A stretch of DNA of 64,000 nt from Pseudonocardia sp. CNS-139 (GTDB lineage Bacteria > Actinomycetota > Actinomycetes > Mycobacteriales > Pseudonocardiaceae): NCBI GenBank assembly GCA_001942415.1, contig MKJX01000175.1, positions 1 to 64,000 on the forward strand. The letters run 5' to 3'. Under the pieces are notes generated by a model. It searched no databases. It worked only from the letters and a program-made list of their open reading frames with translations, and was not told where the DNA came from. Made by a program: the position numbers and the translations under genes. Shown here piece after piece: positions 37,782-46,750 of this stretch; positions within the stretch are counted from its first letter, which is position 1, and each line of letters begins with the position of its first letter.

Positions 37782-38870
37782 ATGGATCAGGAAGCGCCCG
37801 TCATGCCCCTCACCGCAGTCCCCACGCTGGACGAGCACCGCACCTCACGGATCAGCCCGCTGCTCTCCCCCGCGCTGCTGCGCCACGAGCTGCCCGTCGA
37901 CGCCGGCGTCGCCGCGACCGTCACGCAGGCCCGCGCCGAGGTCGTCGACGTCCTCGACGGCCGCGACGACCGGCTGATCGTCGTCGTCGGGCCGTGCTCC
38001 ATCCACGACCCCGACGCCGCGATGGACTACGCGCAGCGGCTCGCCGCGCACGCCGAGCGCGTCTCCGGCGAGCTGCGCGTCGTGATGCGCGCGTACTTCG
38101 AGAAGCCGCGTTCGACCGTCGGCTGGAAGGGCCTCATCAACGACCCCGGCCTCGACGAGACCTTCGACGTCAACCGCGGGCTGCGCACCGCCCGCCGGCT
38201 GCTGCTCGACATCACCGGCCTCGGGCTCCCCGTCGGGTGCGAGTTCCTCGACCCGATCACCCCGCAGTTCATCGCCGACGTCGTGAGCTGGGGCGCGATC
38301 GGCGCCCGCACCGCCGCCAGCCAGGTGCACCGGCAGCTGTGCAGCGCCCTGTCCATGCCCGTCGGGATCAAGAACGGGACGGACGGGGACGTGCAGGTGG
38401 CCGTCGACGGCGTGCGTGCGGCGGGCGTCGGCCACGTGTTCATGGGGATCAACCCCGACGGGCTCGCGGCGCTCATCACCACCACCGGCAACCCGGACTG
38501 CCACGTCATCCTGCGCGGCGGCTCGAGCGGCCCCAACCACGACGCCGCGTCCGTCGCCGGGGCGCTCGACCGGCTGCGCGCCGCCGCCCTCCCGCCCCGG
38601 GTGATCGTCGACGCCAGCCACGGCAACAGCGGCAAGGACCACGTCCGGCAGGCCGAGGTCGTCCGGGAGATCGCCGGGCGGGTCGGGGCGGGCGAGCCGG
38701 GCGTCGTCGGCGTGATGATGGAGAGCTTCCTCGTCGCCGGACGCCAGGACCTCGGGCCGGACATGACCCGCGGGCAGAGCGTCACCGACGCGTGCATGGA
38801 CTGGGACACCACCGCCGACCTGCTCGACGAGCTGGCCGGGGCCGTCGCGGCACTTCGCACCGCGGCCTGA
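37782..38870 (+). CDS. aroG: 3-deoxy-7-phosphoheptulonate (DAHP) synthase, class I (AroF/G/H type)
   Basis: It condenses phosphoenolpyruvate and erythrose 4-phosphate, the first step to Phe, Tyr and Trp. An intact 362-residue protein with the class I blocks VVGPCSIHDP (metal Cys), EKPRSTVGWKGLINDP, SWGAIGARTAASQVHR, GIKNGTDG and DASHGNSGKDH (metal His). ATG 37782 gives a 7-residue extension; ATG 37803, preceded by AGGAA, is an equally good start. The three E. coli isozymes cannot be told apart by sequence alone here. Most actinobacteria use class II DAHP synthase, so a class I copy is notable. Control by the upstream aromatic leader is likely. Confidence 0.93.
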   Translation: MDQEAPVMPLTAVPTLDEHRTSRISPLLSPALLRHELPVDAGVAATVTQARAEVVDVLDGRDDRLIVVVGPCSIHDPDAAMDYAQRLAAHAERVSGELRVVMRAYFEKPRSTVGWKGLINDPGLDETFDVNRGLRTARRLLLDITGLGLPVGCEFLDPITPQFIADVVSWGAIGARTAASQVHRQLCSALSMPVGIKNGTDGDVQVAVDGVRAAGVGHVFMGINPDGLAALITTTGNPDCHVILRGGSSGPNHDAASVAGALDRLRAAALPPRVIVDASHGNSGKDHVRQAEVVREIAGRVGAGEPGVVGVMMESFLVAGRQDLGPDMTRGQSVTDACMDWDTTADLLDELAGAVAALRTAA

Positions 38871-38877
38871 ACGACAG

Positions 38878-38923
38878 CGGGTGCGGGCGCTGCCGGCCCC
38901 TCCTCCGGCGGCGCCCGCACCCG
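38878..38923 (+). terminator. Strong terminator after DAHP synthase
   Basis: CGGGTGCGGGCGC (38878-38890) pairs perfectly with GCGCCCGCACCCG (38911-38923), and inside it GCCGG (38892-38896) pairs with CCGGC (38905-38909). This 13-bp plus 5-bp stem begins 8 bases after the stop. Confidence 0.85.
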
Positions 38924-38989
38924 ATGGCCAAGGAGTCCCCACCCCGCTTTCGTGCGGACCGGACCCGCCATTAGCCCGGACGCCGTCAT

Positions 38990-39007
38990 CTCATCAGCCC
39001 TGATGAG
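38990..39007. repeat. Small palindrome CTCATCAG-CC-CTGATGAG
   Basis: A perfect 8-bp inverted repeat with a 2-base centre, much less GC-rich than its surroundings, lies between the DAHP synthase terminator and the truncated repeat array. It could be a protein-binding site or an extra bidirectional terminator for the convergent gene at 39075. Confidence 0.5.
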
Positions 39008-39035
39008 GCCGACCCGCCGGACGAACGGCCCAACC

Positions 39036-39076
39036 CCCGCGAGTCGCTGGAAAAGTGCGCGCGAGTCGCTGTGTTC
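39036..39076. repeat. 22-bp-period repeat array, locus 2 (truncated)
   Basis: CCCGCGAGTCG (39036-39046) equals the right arm of the central hairpin of locus 1. It is followed by spacer CTGGAAAA, one unit GTGCGCGCGAGTCG (39055-39068) and CTGTGTTCA, the last three bases of which are the stop codon of the minus-strand gene. The left half of the hairpin and all left units are absent. Confidence 0.8.
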
Positions 39077-39722
39077 AGGGACCGAGCGCCTCGGCCACGA
39101 CCTGCTCGAGCTCGGCCGCCGCCGCAGCCGCCCGGCCGACGGGCTGGGCCTGCGCGTTCACGACCGTCGTCCCGTCGCGCCGCGACGCGTAGTGCTCACC
39201 GGTGAACCGGACGTCCTGGTAACGGCCGCGCTCCCGGGTCAGCTCGGTGACGTTGCCGGTGCCGTGCGTGTCGACAAGGTCGTGGTACGCCCGAGCGGTC
39301 GCCGCGTCCGGCATCTCGACCCATGCGATCGCCACGAGCACCACCGCGTTGCGCCGGTCGCGCACCTCGAACGAGGCGCGGTACAGCGCGACGCACTGCT
39401 GCTCCCGGAAGAACTCGCGAACCCGGCCGTACGCGTGCGCAGAGCAATCGGTGGCGGCGTCGAACCGCTCACCGTCGACCCGGAGGCTGCGCGCCTCGAT
39501 CCGGATCCGGGCCGCGGTCGTGTCCTGCTGGCGCGCCTGCGTGCTCCGCGCCCCGCCCGCGGTTCCGGAGCCGCCGGTCGCGCCGGTGACACCGCTGCCG
39601 GCCACCGAGCCGCCCACCCCGGACGCGCCGCCGACCAGCGCGAGCGCCGCGACCAGCGCCGCGAGGAACCCACCGCCCTTCCGGCCGAACGTGCCATCCC
39701 GGTTCCTCGGCTGATCCGGCAC
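39075..39722 (-). CDS. Hypothetical membrane-anchored protein
   Basis: An intact 215-residue protein. GTG 39722 is chosen for GGAGG 8 bases upstream. The N-terminus is basic and asparagine/glycine-rich (NRDGTFGRKGGG), followed by a single membrane helix (FLAALVAALALVGGASGVGG) and a Gly/Thr-rich linker. A globular extracellular domain of about 130 residues contains two Cys (TDCSAHAYG and EQQCVALYRA) that may form a disulfide. I do not recognise the domain. Its stop codon is part of the truncated repeat array. Confidence 0.75.
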   Translation of the reverse strand: MPDQPRNRDGTFGRKGGGFLAALVAALALVGGASGVGGSVAGSGVTGATGGSGTAGGARSTQARQQDTTAARIRIEARSLRVDGERFDAATDCSAHAYGRVREFFREQQCVALYRASFEVRDRRNAVVLVAIAWVEMPDAATARAYHDLVDTHGTGNVTELTRERGRYQDVRFTGEHYASRRDGTTVVNAQAQPVGRAAAAAAELEQVVAEALGP

Positions 39723-39809
39723 GCTGCCCCCTCCGTCGGCGAGCAGCGAACAGTAGGGCCGAGCCCGCCCGGTGTGGGACGAACCGGACATCCTCACCCG
39801 TCCGGCCGA

Positions 39810-41040
39810 TCAGCCGGAGGCACCCACCTCCCCGAGCCGCCGCAGCAGGAACCGCCGCTCGGCCACCGACTCCGTCAACGCCAGCGCCGCCCGGTACTCG
39901 GCGGCGGCCTCCGCGTCCCGTCCCGACCGGCGCAGGAAGTCGGCCCGGGTGGCCGGGAGCAGCCGGTAACCCGGCAGCTCCGCGTCCAGCCCGGCGAGCA
40001 GGGCGAGGCCGGCGGCGGGCCCGTCCGCCATCGCGACGGCGACGGCCCGGTTCAGCCGGACCACCGGCGACGGCGTCAGCTCGGCGAGCCGCCCGTAGAG
40101 CGCCGCGATCTGCGGCCAGTCGGTGTCGGCGGCCCGGCCGGTGCGGGCGTGGCAGGCCGCGATCGCCGCCTGCACCTGGTACGGGCCCGGCTCCCGGCGC
40201 GCAGCGCCGCGTCGAGCAGGTCCAGCCCCTCGGTGACGGCCGCCCGGTCCCAGCGGCTCCGGTCCTGCTCGTCCAGCGGCACCGGCACGCCGTCACCGTC
40301 GAGCGGGCGGCCCGGCGGGAGTGCTGGAGCAGGAGCAACGCGGCCAGCCCGAGCACCTCGGGGTCGTCGGGCATCAGCCCGGCGAGCGTGCGGGCGAGCC
40401 GGATCGCCTCCTCGCAGAGATCCCGGCGCACGTGCTCGGGCCCGGCAGCGGCCGCGTACCCCTCGTTGAACAGCAGGTACAGCACCCCGAGCACGGCGGT
40501 CGTGCGGTCGGGCAGGAGGTGGTCGGGCGGCACCCGGAACGGGATCCCGGCCTCCTTGATCTTGCGTTTCGCCCGCACGAGCCGCTGCGCCATCGTCGGC
40601 TCCGGCACGAGGAACGCCCGCGCGATCTCGGCCGTCGTCAGCCCGGCGAGCGTCCGCAGGGTCAGCGCCACCCGACCGTCCAGCGGGAGCGCCGGATGGC
40701 AGCACGTGAAGATCAGCCGCAGCCGGTCGTCCTGCACCACGCCGGCCGCGGGCTCGTCGGGGACGGACGGCGCCATCGCGATCTCCCGCAGCTTGGCCGA
40801 CTCGATCGCCGAGCGCTTCAGGCGGTTGCGGGCGACGTTGCGCGCGGCCGTGGTCAGCCACGCCGCCGGGTTGCGCGGGGTCCCGTCGCGCGGCCAGCGG
40901 ACCAGCGCCTGCGCGACGGCCTCCTGCGCGCACTCCTCGGCGAGGTCCCAGTCGCCCGTCGTCCGGATCAGGCTCGCGACGACCAGGCCCCACTCCGCGC
41001 GGAACGCCTCCTCGACGGCCGCGGCGCTCGCGGACGTCAC
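39810..41040 (-). CDS. ECF42-type RNA polymerase sigma factor with TPR-like C-terminal extension (frameshifted)
   Basis: GTG 41040 overlaps the DGPF gene stop. Region 2 (EAFRAEWGLVVASLIRTTGDWDLAEECAQEA) and region 4 (LTLRTLAGLTTAEIARAFLVPEPTMAQRLVRAKRKI) are clear. Beyond these, a helical extension of about 220 residues (LLFNEGYAAAAGPEHVRRDLCEEAIRLAR; LNRAVAVAMADG) is the DUF6596/TPR-like part that marks ECF42. Breaks near 40320 and 40205 lie in the extension. ECF42 genes normally sit beside a DGPF/YCII protein, as here. No anti-sigma factor is expected for this group. Confidence 0.88.
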
Positions 41041-41378
41041 ACCTCCGTCGGCCAGAACGGCCGCACCTCGATCGTCCCGATCCGGGCGACGGGGTGCCGC
41101 GCCGCCACCTCGATCGCCTCGTCCAGGTCCGTGCACTCCAGCACGTCGAACCCGAAGATCTGCTCCTTCGTCTCGGCGAACGGCCCGTCCGACACCAGCA
41201 CCTCGGTGCCGCGGACGCGCACGGTGGTCGCGTCGGCGACCGGCCGCAGCCGGTGCCCCAGCACCCGCACGCCGCGCCCGTTCGTGTCCTTGACCCACGC
41301 CTCGGTCTCGGCGGCCATGTCGACGCCGGGCTCCGGCTCGACGCCCTCGACCCCGCAGATCAGCAGCATGTACTGCAT
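41037..41378 (-). CDS. YCII-related DGPF-domain protein (ECF42 partner)
   Basis: An intact 113-residue protein with the defining SDGPFAETKEQIFGFDVLEC motif and the N-terminal strand MQYMLLICG. It shares a GTGA overlap with the sigma-factor gene. DGPF proteins are the characteristic partners of ECF42 sigma factors and are probably both targets and effectors of them; their biochemistry is unsettled. Confidence 0.92.
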   Translation of the reverse strand: MQYMLLICGVEGVEPEPGVDMAAETEAWVKDTNGRGVRVLGHRLRPVADATTVRVRGTEVLVSDGPFAETKEQIFGFDVLECTDLDEAIEVAARHPVARIGTIEVRPFWPTEV

Positions 41379-41476
41379 CGTGCCCTCCCTCGTTCCGATC
41401 GGTCGTCACGACGACAATCGGGGACGCGGAGATTCGACACCTCCGCGGGACGACTTTCGTCCCGCGGGTCCGGCGG

Positions 41477-41983
41477 TCAGTGCGCGGCGCGGCGCAGGTC
41501 GGCCATCGCCTGCTCGACGGCCGCCCGCGAGGCCCCGGCCCCGGTGCTGCACGCCGCCCGGTAGTCGGCCAGCTCCCGTGACGCCGCCGAGGCCAGCTCC
41601 GTGGCCCGCCCGTGGTCGGGGGCCGCGCCGGGCACGTCGAGTCGCACCAGCCAGCCGTCCAGCTCCAGCCGGGTGGTGCGGGAGAAGAGCACGTCGTCGG
41701 CGGACGGGGCGGAGTCGGCGTGCTCGGCGGCCCGGCCCAGCTCGACCTGAAGCTCGTCGAGGCCGCGGTCCAGGCGCGCCGCGTAGGCCGCCCACGCGTC
41801 GTCGGACACCTCGCTGCACCGGTCGTGCACGTGCGCGAGCCGCGCACCGAGATCGTCGAGCGCCGCCCGGAACCCGTGGTGCGGGTGTTCGGCGCCGAGC
41901 TCCGCGGCGGCGGTGGCCACCGACTGCTGGACGCGGGCCAACCTGGCCCGGACCGGCTCACGCACCTGCGTACCGTCGTTCAC
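41477..41983 (-). CDS. Hypothetical helical cytoplasmic protein
   Basis: A 168-residue protein starting at GTG 41983 (MNDGTQVREPVRARL). It appears almost entirely helical, with Ala/Arg/Glu-rich amphipathic stretches, a His-rich turn (AEHPHHGF) and no membrane segment or signal peptide. I recognise no family. The 98 bases between its stop and the DGPF gene must contain the promoter of that operon. ACTTTCGTCCCGC-like sequence around 41450 does not match a known ECF42 motif with confidence. Confidence 0.65.
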   Translation of the reverse strand: MNDGTQVREPVRARLARVQQSVATAAAELGAEHPHHGFRAALDDLGARLAHVHDRCSEVSDDAWAAYAARLDRGLDELQVELGRAAEHADSAPSADDVLFSRTTRLELDGWLVRLDVPGAAPDHGRATELASAASRELADYRAACSTGAGASRAAVEQAMADLRRAAH

Positions 41984-42055
41984 GTGCGCAGGCTAGGAAC
42001 GCCCGGCTGACGCGCACCACGAGCACATTGTGAACAGCAGGTTGCCAGCTCGGGC

Positions 42056-42741
42056 TCAGCCGGCCACGAGCAGCAGGTCCGCGAGCTCCCGCGGCCGGCT
42101 CAGCGCGACGAGGTGCCCGCCCGGCATCTCCTCGACCTCGATGCCGAGCCGCTCGCGGACCACCCGGCGCTGGAACTCCAGCGGGAAGAACCGGTCGTCC
42201 CGGCCCTGGAGGAACCGCGTCGGGACGGCCGGCCAGGCCGCGAGCGGCCACGGCTTCTCGAACGGCGTGTCGGACTGCTCCGGCTCGCCCCGGGCGAACA
42301 CCGCCTCCGTCACCTCGGACGGGACGTCGTGGAAGAACTCGGCGACCGGGTCGAACGCGCCCCCGACCGGCCGGCCCTCGCGCGCGGCCATGGCGGCCCG
42401 CGCCTCCGCCTGGCCGGTGTTGCCCCACCAGTCCCCCGGCGACTCACCCGCGCCGGCACCATCGCGTTGACCAGCACCAACTGCTGCACCGGCACCAGCT
42501 CGCAGACGAGCGGCGCCGTGAACCCGCCCATCGACTGCGCCACCAGCACCACCGGCCGCCGGTCGCCGACGGCGGCCACGACCGCGTCGGCGTACTCGGC
42601 GAGCCCGGCCGTGTCGTCGCCGGCCGGAAGGTCGACGGCCAGCGCGGCCCGGCCGCGGTCCGCGAGGTCGGCGACGAGCCGGTGCCAGTAGAACACGCTG
42701 CCCCCGGCGCCGGGGATCAGGACGTAGGTCGGGTGTGTCAC
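42056..42741 (-). CDS. Alpha/beta hydrolase (frameshifted)
   Basis: GTG 42741 follows GAGGAGG by 6 bases. The fold is that of small esterases of the salicylate esterase/hydroxynitrile lyase group: YVLIPGAGGSVFYWHRL with an oxyanion-type loop, nucleophile Ser in LVAQSMGGFTAPLV, acid Asp in GRDDRFF and catalytic His in MPGGHLVALSRPRELA. A break near 42440 is repaired by one G (PAAGESPGDWWGNTG). The product has about 228 residues. The substrate is unknown. Confidence 0.85.
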
Positions 42742-42837
42742 GTGGGTCCTCCTCGCTGACGCTCTGGACGTAGGACGCCGGCGTGGCCGGGAAGTCATCG
42801 GTCCGGGAACTCGGCGCGCCCTGATCGTTCAGGGGGC

Positions 42838-43131
42838 GTGGACCTCGGCATGCTGTGGGCGCTGTCGATGCCCGGTGTCATCTTCCTGCTGGCGGCCGGC
42901 GCCGCGCTGCGGCGCACCGGCCCGTTGCGGCGCGGCACCCGCAAGCGCGCGGCCGTCACGATCTCGCTGGAGGAGATCGACGCGTTCGCGACCGGCGGGA
43001 AGCGGATCGAGATCGACGCCCGCCGGTCGCACTCGCTGATGCGCGACGAGGAACGCGACGGCGCGCCGCCGCGCCCGGTCGTCGACCTCGACGGGGGTGT
43101 CGTGCGGTTCGGCCCGGCGCCCGGCGCCTGA
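42838..43131 (+). CDS. Small membrane protein, DUF6191-like
   Basis: A 97-residue protein from GTG 42838 with one N-terminal membrane helix (LSMPGVIFLLAAGAALRR) and a charged cytoplasmic domain (ISLEEIDAFATGGKRIEID). It resembles small actinobacterial proteins of the DUF6191 type; the match is from memory of general form. It lies 2 bases before the glycosyltransferase gene, so the two are probably translated together. Confidence 0.6.
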   Translation: MDLGMLWALSMPGVIFLLAAGAALRRTGPLRRGTRKRAAVTISLEEIDAFATGGKRIEIDARRSHSLMRDEERDGAPPRPVVDLDGGVVRFGPAPGA

Positions 43132-43133
43132 CC

Positions 43134-44321
43134 GTGGCCCACATCGCCTTCTTCGCCCCGCCCGGCGCCGGGCACGTGTACCCGACGCTCGCGGTGGTGG
43201 CCGCGCTCGTCGGGCGCGGGCACCGCGTCAGCTACGTCGCCCCGGAGCGGTTCGCCGCGAGCCTCGCCGAGGTGGGCGCCGACCGCGTCCCGTACGCGAC
43301 CACGCTCGACGCGGCCTTCGCCCGGCCGCCCCAGTTTGCCGGCAACGACCTGGTCCGCGCCATGCACGCGGCCGTCGACGAGATCGAGGCCACGCTCCCC
43401 GACCTGGCCGCCGCGTTCGACACCGACCGTCCCGACCTCGTCGTCTGCGACGGCGCTGCCGTCACCTGGGCGGCCCGGATGCTCGCCGCCCGCTGGGCCG
43501 TGCCGGTCGTGCAGACCTGGCCGAACCTCGTCGGCAACGAGCACTGGTCCCTGGGCCGGCACTACACCCGGTTCAACCCGCTGCACCCGCGGTTCCTGAC
43601 GTTCCTGCTGCGGCTGCGGCGCGTCCTCGCCCGGCACGGGGCCGGGCTCACCACGGCGGACCTGACCCGCAACACGGGCGTCGCCGCCAAGATCGTCCTC
43701 CTGCCCCGCGCGTCCAGTTCGCCGGCGACACCTTCGACGGCACCTTCCACTTCGTCGGCCCGTGCCTCGGCGACCGCACGTTCCAGGGCGCGTGGCAGCC
43801 GGCGACCGACCTGCCCGTCGTGCTCGTCTCCCTCGGCACCGGCTACAACCGGCGCCCCCGAGTTCTTCCAGGCCTGCCTCGACGCGTTCGCCGGCGAGCC
43901 GTGGCACGTCGTGATGGCCGTCGGCGCCGACGTCCGGCTCGGCCCGACCCCGCCGCACGTCGAGGTGCACCGCTACGTCCCGCAGCTGGACGTCCTGCGG
44001 CACGCCGCGCTCTTCGTGACGCACGCCGGGATGGGCAGCGTGATGGAGTCGCTGCACGCGGGCGTGCCGATGGTCGCGGTCCCGCAGATGGCCGAGCAGC
44101 GCGCCAACGCCGACCGGCTCGCGGAGCTGGGACTCGGCGTCCGGCTCGACCCGTCGGCCGTCACCGCCGCCGGTCTCGCCGCCGCGGCCGAGTCCGTGAT
44201 CGCGGACGTCCGCATCCGGGTCGCCGTCGACGGGATGCGGCGCACGATCGCGGAGTCGGGCGGCGCCGACGCCGCGGCCGACGTGGTCGAGGCGGCGCTG
44301 CCGACGCACGCACCGCGGTAG
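43134..44321 (+). CDS. Family 1 (macrolide-type) glycosyltransferase (two frameshifts)
   Basis: A GT-B enzyme of about 396 residues starting at GTG 43134. The N-terminal domain has FFAPPGAGHVYPTLAVVAAL with the catalytic His, and the C-terminal domain has the nucleotide-sugar motif YVPQLDVLRHAALFVTHAGM...SVMESLHAGVPMVAVPQ and Glu-Gln (MAEQRANA). Between about 43712 and 43855 the frame is shifted; restored, it reads GDTFDGTFHFVGPCLGD. This matches MGT/YjiC-type enzymes that glucosylate macrolides, flavonoids or lipids. The acceptor is unknown. Confidence 0.87.
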   Translation: MAHIAFFAPPGAGHVYPTLAVVAALVGRGHRVSYVAPERFAASLAEVGADRVPYATTLDAAFARPPQFAGNDLVRAMHAAVDEIEATLPDLAAAFDTDRPDLVVCDGAAVTWAARMLAARWAVPVVQTWPNLVGNEHWSLGRHYTRFNPLHPRFLTFLLRLRRVLARHGAGLTTADLTRNTGVAAKIVLLPRASSSPATPSTAPSTSSARASATARSRARGSRRPTCPSCSSPSAPATTGAPEFFQACLDAFAGEPWHVVMAVGADVRLGPTPPHVEVHRYVPQLDVLRHAALFVTHAGMGSVMESLHAGVPMVAVPQMAEQRANADRLAELGLGVRLDPSAVTAAGLAAAAESVIADVRIRVAVDGMRRTIAESGGADAAADVVEAALPTHAPR

Positions 44322-44333
44322 GCGCGCCGGGTC

Positions 44334-45093
44334 TCAGCCCTCGGGCCGCGCCAGCCGGGCGTAGACGTCCCCCGACCGCCCCAGCGGCCGGAACCGTTCG
44401 AGCAGCCGGACCAGCTCGTCCGCGTCGAGCCAGCGGTCGCTCGCGAACCGCATCGTCTCGACGGGCGAGTAGTTGTAGCGGTAGCCGCCCGCCGCCTTGC
44501 CCAGCCGCTCGACCAGCCCGAGCGCCGCGACGGCGTCCTCGTGCGCGGGCGGGAGGTACTCGAACGACAGCCCCCGCACCGGCCGGCTGAGCCCGGCGAG
44601 CACCTCGACCTCGTAGCCCTCGACGTCGATCTTGCAGAACGCCGGCTCGCCGTACGTGGCGACGAGATCGTCGAGCGTCACGACCTCCACCTCGACCGAC
44701 TTGTCCCAGCGCACCCGCGCGAAGCTCCGGTCGGCCGTCACCGACTCGATCCACGCCGGCGACATCGACGAGACCGTCGGCGTCGCGGACGAGACACCCA
44801 ACCGCGCCGTCCCGGCCTCCGCCCCGACCGCCTTCGGCACGATCGTGACGCCCTGGTCGCGGCCGAAGAACAGCCGCAGGACCCGCAGGCAGTCCGGCTG
44901 CGGCTCCAGCGCGACGACCGTCGCCCCGATCCGCCGCCACGCCCGCACCCGGCTGCGACGTGCGCGCCGACGTCGAACGCGACGTCACCCGGCCCGATCA
45001 GCTCGCCGTAGAAGTCGACCAGCTTGCGGTGGCGACCGGGGATGCCGTGGTACATGGCCAGGGAGCGGGCGATCCCGTAGCGCGGGCGAGCAT
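44334..45093 (-). CDS. FkbM-family methyltransferase (frameshifted)
   Basis: A SAM-dependent methyltransferase of about 250 residues, probably acting on a sugar or polyketide hydroxyl. The N-terminal MYHGIPGRHRKLVDFYGELI, SAM motif DVAFDVGAHVG, acidic loop VVALEPQP and FkbM signature FCKIDVEGYEVEVLAGL are present. The start is probably ATG 45093. Breaks near 45086 and 44955 (loss of G in GTC-GGC) separate the short start pieces. It converges with the glycosyltransferase, leaving 12 bases between. Its 5' end runs directly out of the upstream nucleotidyltransferase gene, a suspicious junction. Confidence 0.8.
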
Positions 45094-45653
45094 CCGCAGA
45101 CCGTACCGGCTGGCGCGGAGCGTGAGCCGCACGATGTCGAGGAGATCGGTTCCTTCCTTGGCCGATCCGCGATTCATGACCGACTGGAGCTTCATCGCGA
45201 TGAGGGGACCCGGCTCGGCGACCGAGACGGTCAGGGGCGGCAACTCCTCCACCCGGAGCGTCAAGCCGGTGGCGGTCGCCGACGCACGCGTGGGACTGGA
45301 CGTGGAGGCGATCGGTCGGATCGCCGGGAAGATCGTCGATCTCCTCCTCCGAGACCTGCAGGACGTCGACCTGCACGTCGCCGAAGGGAGTTGCCACCAG
45401 AGCACCCGAAGGCCCGCTCGGCGTCGCACCGGCCGACAGCAGGAGCTCGAGCTGCGAGGGTTCGCCCTCGGCCAGCCGGTCCACCGCATCGAGGTCGGTC
45501 GTCACGCGGTACGGCGAAGAGCCGGCACATGACGGCGAGTCCGCCGACGAGCACCACCGGACGTCCAGTCTGCTCGGCGACCACGGGAATCGCGCTCACC
45601 AGCCGGGTCATCGATCCGCCACCGAGCGCGACAACCCGCGGCTCACCAGACAC
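45094..45653 (-). CDS. AbiEii-like nucleotidyltransferase toxin, 3' truncated and frameshifted
   Basis: GTG 45653 overlaps the stop of the AbiEi-like gene. The nucleotidyltransferase signature is VVLVGGLAVMCRL followed, after a break near 45510, by VTTDLDAVD, matching GGxAx(n)RxTxDID. The later helical part AMKLQSVMNRGSAKEGTDLLDIVRLTL, after another break near 45285, matches AbiEii/AbiGii proteins. About 50 expected C-terminal residues are missing, because the sequence passes straight into the start of the FkbM gene. In type IV systems such enzymes are bacteriostatic toxins. The end coordinate given is the FkbM start, not a stop codon. Confidence 0.65.
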
Positions 45654-46689
45654 GGTGCCACGGCTTCATCGGCGTCCAACCACCGAGGATCTCGCGGCCA
45701 CGACCCGGGTCCCGGGCGAGATCGAGCGCGACGAAAAGGGGGTTCGCCAGCGGCCAGTGCTCGTGCGCCCATGCTGCGCCGTCCACTCGACGTGCGCATG
45801 CCAGGAACACCGGAGCCAGGCGTACGCGGCCGGCCCGTGAACTCGGCGTGGTGGCTGGACCGAGTATCTGAACCGCGCGGCGAAGGATGCGCCGATCGGG
45901 CACGTAGAAGTCGCGCGGATGGTCAGCGCGCATTCCGACAGGCGCGCCGTATGTCGCAGCCGCGACCGTGTCGGTCAACGCCCATCCTGTTGTCGACTCG
46001 ACATCATCGAGCCCCAGGCCCAGCGCGGTGTTGTCCCGACCCCGGTTCGGCTGCGGGAGGCCGGCCAGATCGCGGCTCTCGGGCTTCCAGCGCTCGACCA
46101 GTTCCCAGAAGAGCGCGGGCACGGCTGGCGTGCCCTCGTTGTCGACGAGATCCGCGGCACGCATGGCCCGGAATGCGTCGGACACCGAACTGGGTGCACG
46201 GGACAACGTTGCCGCGGCGCCGCGGACACCGGTCCGCTTCGCCGGCTCGAGCAGCAGCAACGCCGCGAGTTCGATGCCGACCTGCCCGACGAGCCCCGAT
46301 CGGTCCGGCTCCGGATCCGACAACGCGGGCACGTCGGCGTCGATGAGCAACCCGGGGGCGGCCAGCCTCAGGTGACCACGCAGGTCAAGCCAACCCCATC
46401 CCGACCGGGTCAGGTGCTCCCGAGCCTCAGCCGTGATCCGGTCCGCGACGATCACACCCACGACATCAGCCCGGGGACGGCTCGCCCACCGCCGGAGCTG
46501 CTCCGCAGCAACGGCGGTACTCACCAGCGACGCGGACTTGACCTCGAGGTCGATCGCCGACCCGCCAGGTACCGCGACACTGACATCACCGCCGTCAGCG
46601 CGCTTGTTGAGATGCGCTTCGATTCCCAGAGCCGTAGCGGCGGCCACGAGGGCTTCCGCTGCGGTCAACCCGCGGGCGTGACGAGTCAC
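45643..46689 (-). CDS. AbiEi-like antitoxin / DNA-binding partner of the nucleotidyltransferase
   Basis: An intact 348-residue protein from GTG 46689. The first 110 residues look like a restriction-type alpha/beta domain (AIDLEVKSASLVSTAVAAEQL; ADVVGVIVADRITAEAREHL). The middle has a winged helix (LLLLEPAKRTGVRGAAATLSRAPSSVSDAFRAMRAADLVD), and the C-terminus is a mixed domain (ATYGAPVGMRADHPRDFYVPD). This long form pairs with AbiEii-like toxins in actinobacteria. It overlaps the toxin gene by 11 bases. Base composition and codon use appear less GC-extreme than in the flanks, which suggests transfer. Confidence 0.7.
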   Translation of the reverse strand: MTRHARGLTAAEALVAAATALGIEAHLNKRADGGDVSVAVPGGSAIDLEVKSASLVSTAVAAEQLRRWASRPRADVVGVIVADRITAEAREHLTRSGWGWLDLRGHLRLAAPGLLIDADVPALSDPEPDRSGLVGQVGIELAALLLLEPAKRTGVRGAAATLSRAPSSVSDAFRAMRAADLVDNEGTPAVPALFWELVERWKPESRDLAGLPQPNRGRDNTALGLGLDDVESTTGWALTDTVAAATYGAPVGMRADHPRDFYVPDRRILRRAVQILGPATTPSSRAGRVRLAPVFLACARRVDGAAWAHEHWPLANPLFVALDLARDPGRGREILGGWTPMKPWHRVW

Positions 46690-46750
46690 CGGAACATCGT
46701 GTGCCCTGTTCGCGCCTGAACTACACCACGTTGCGGGGCCGAGCAGCCGC

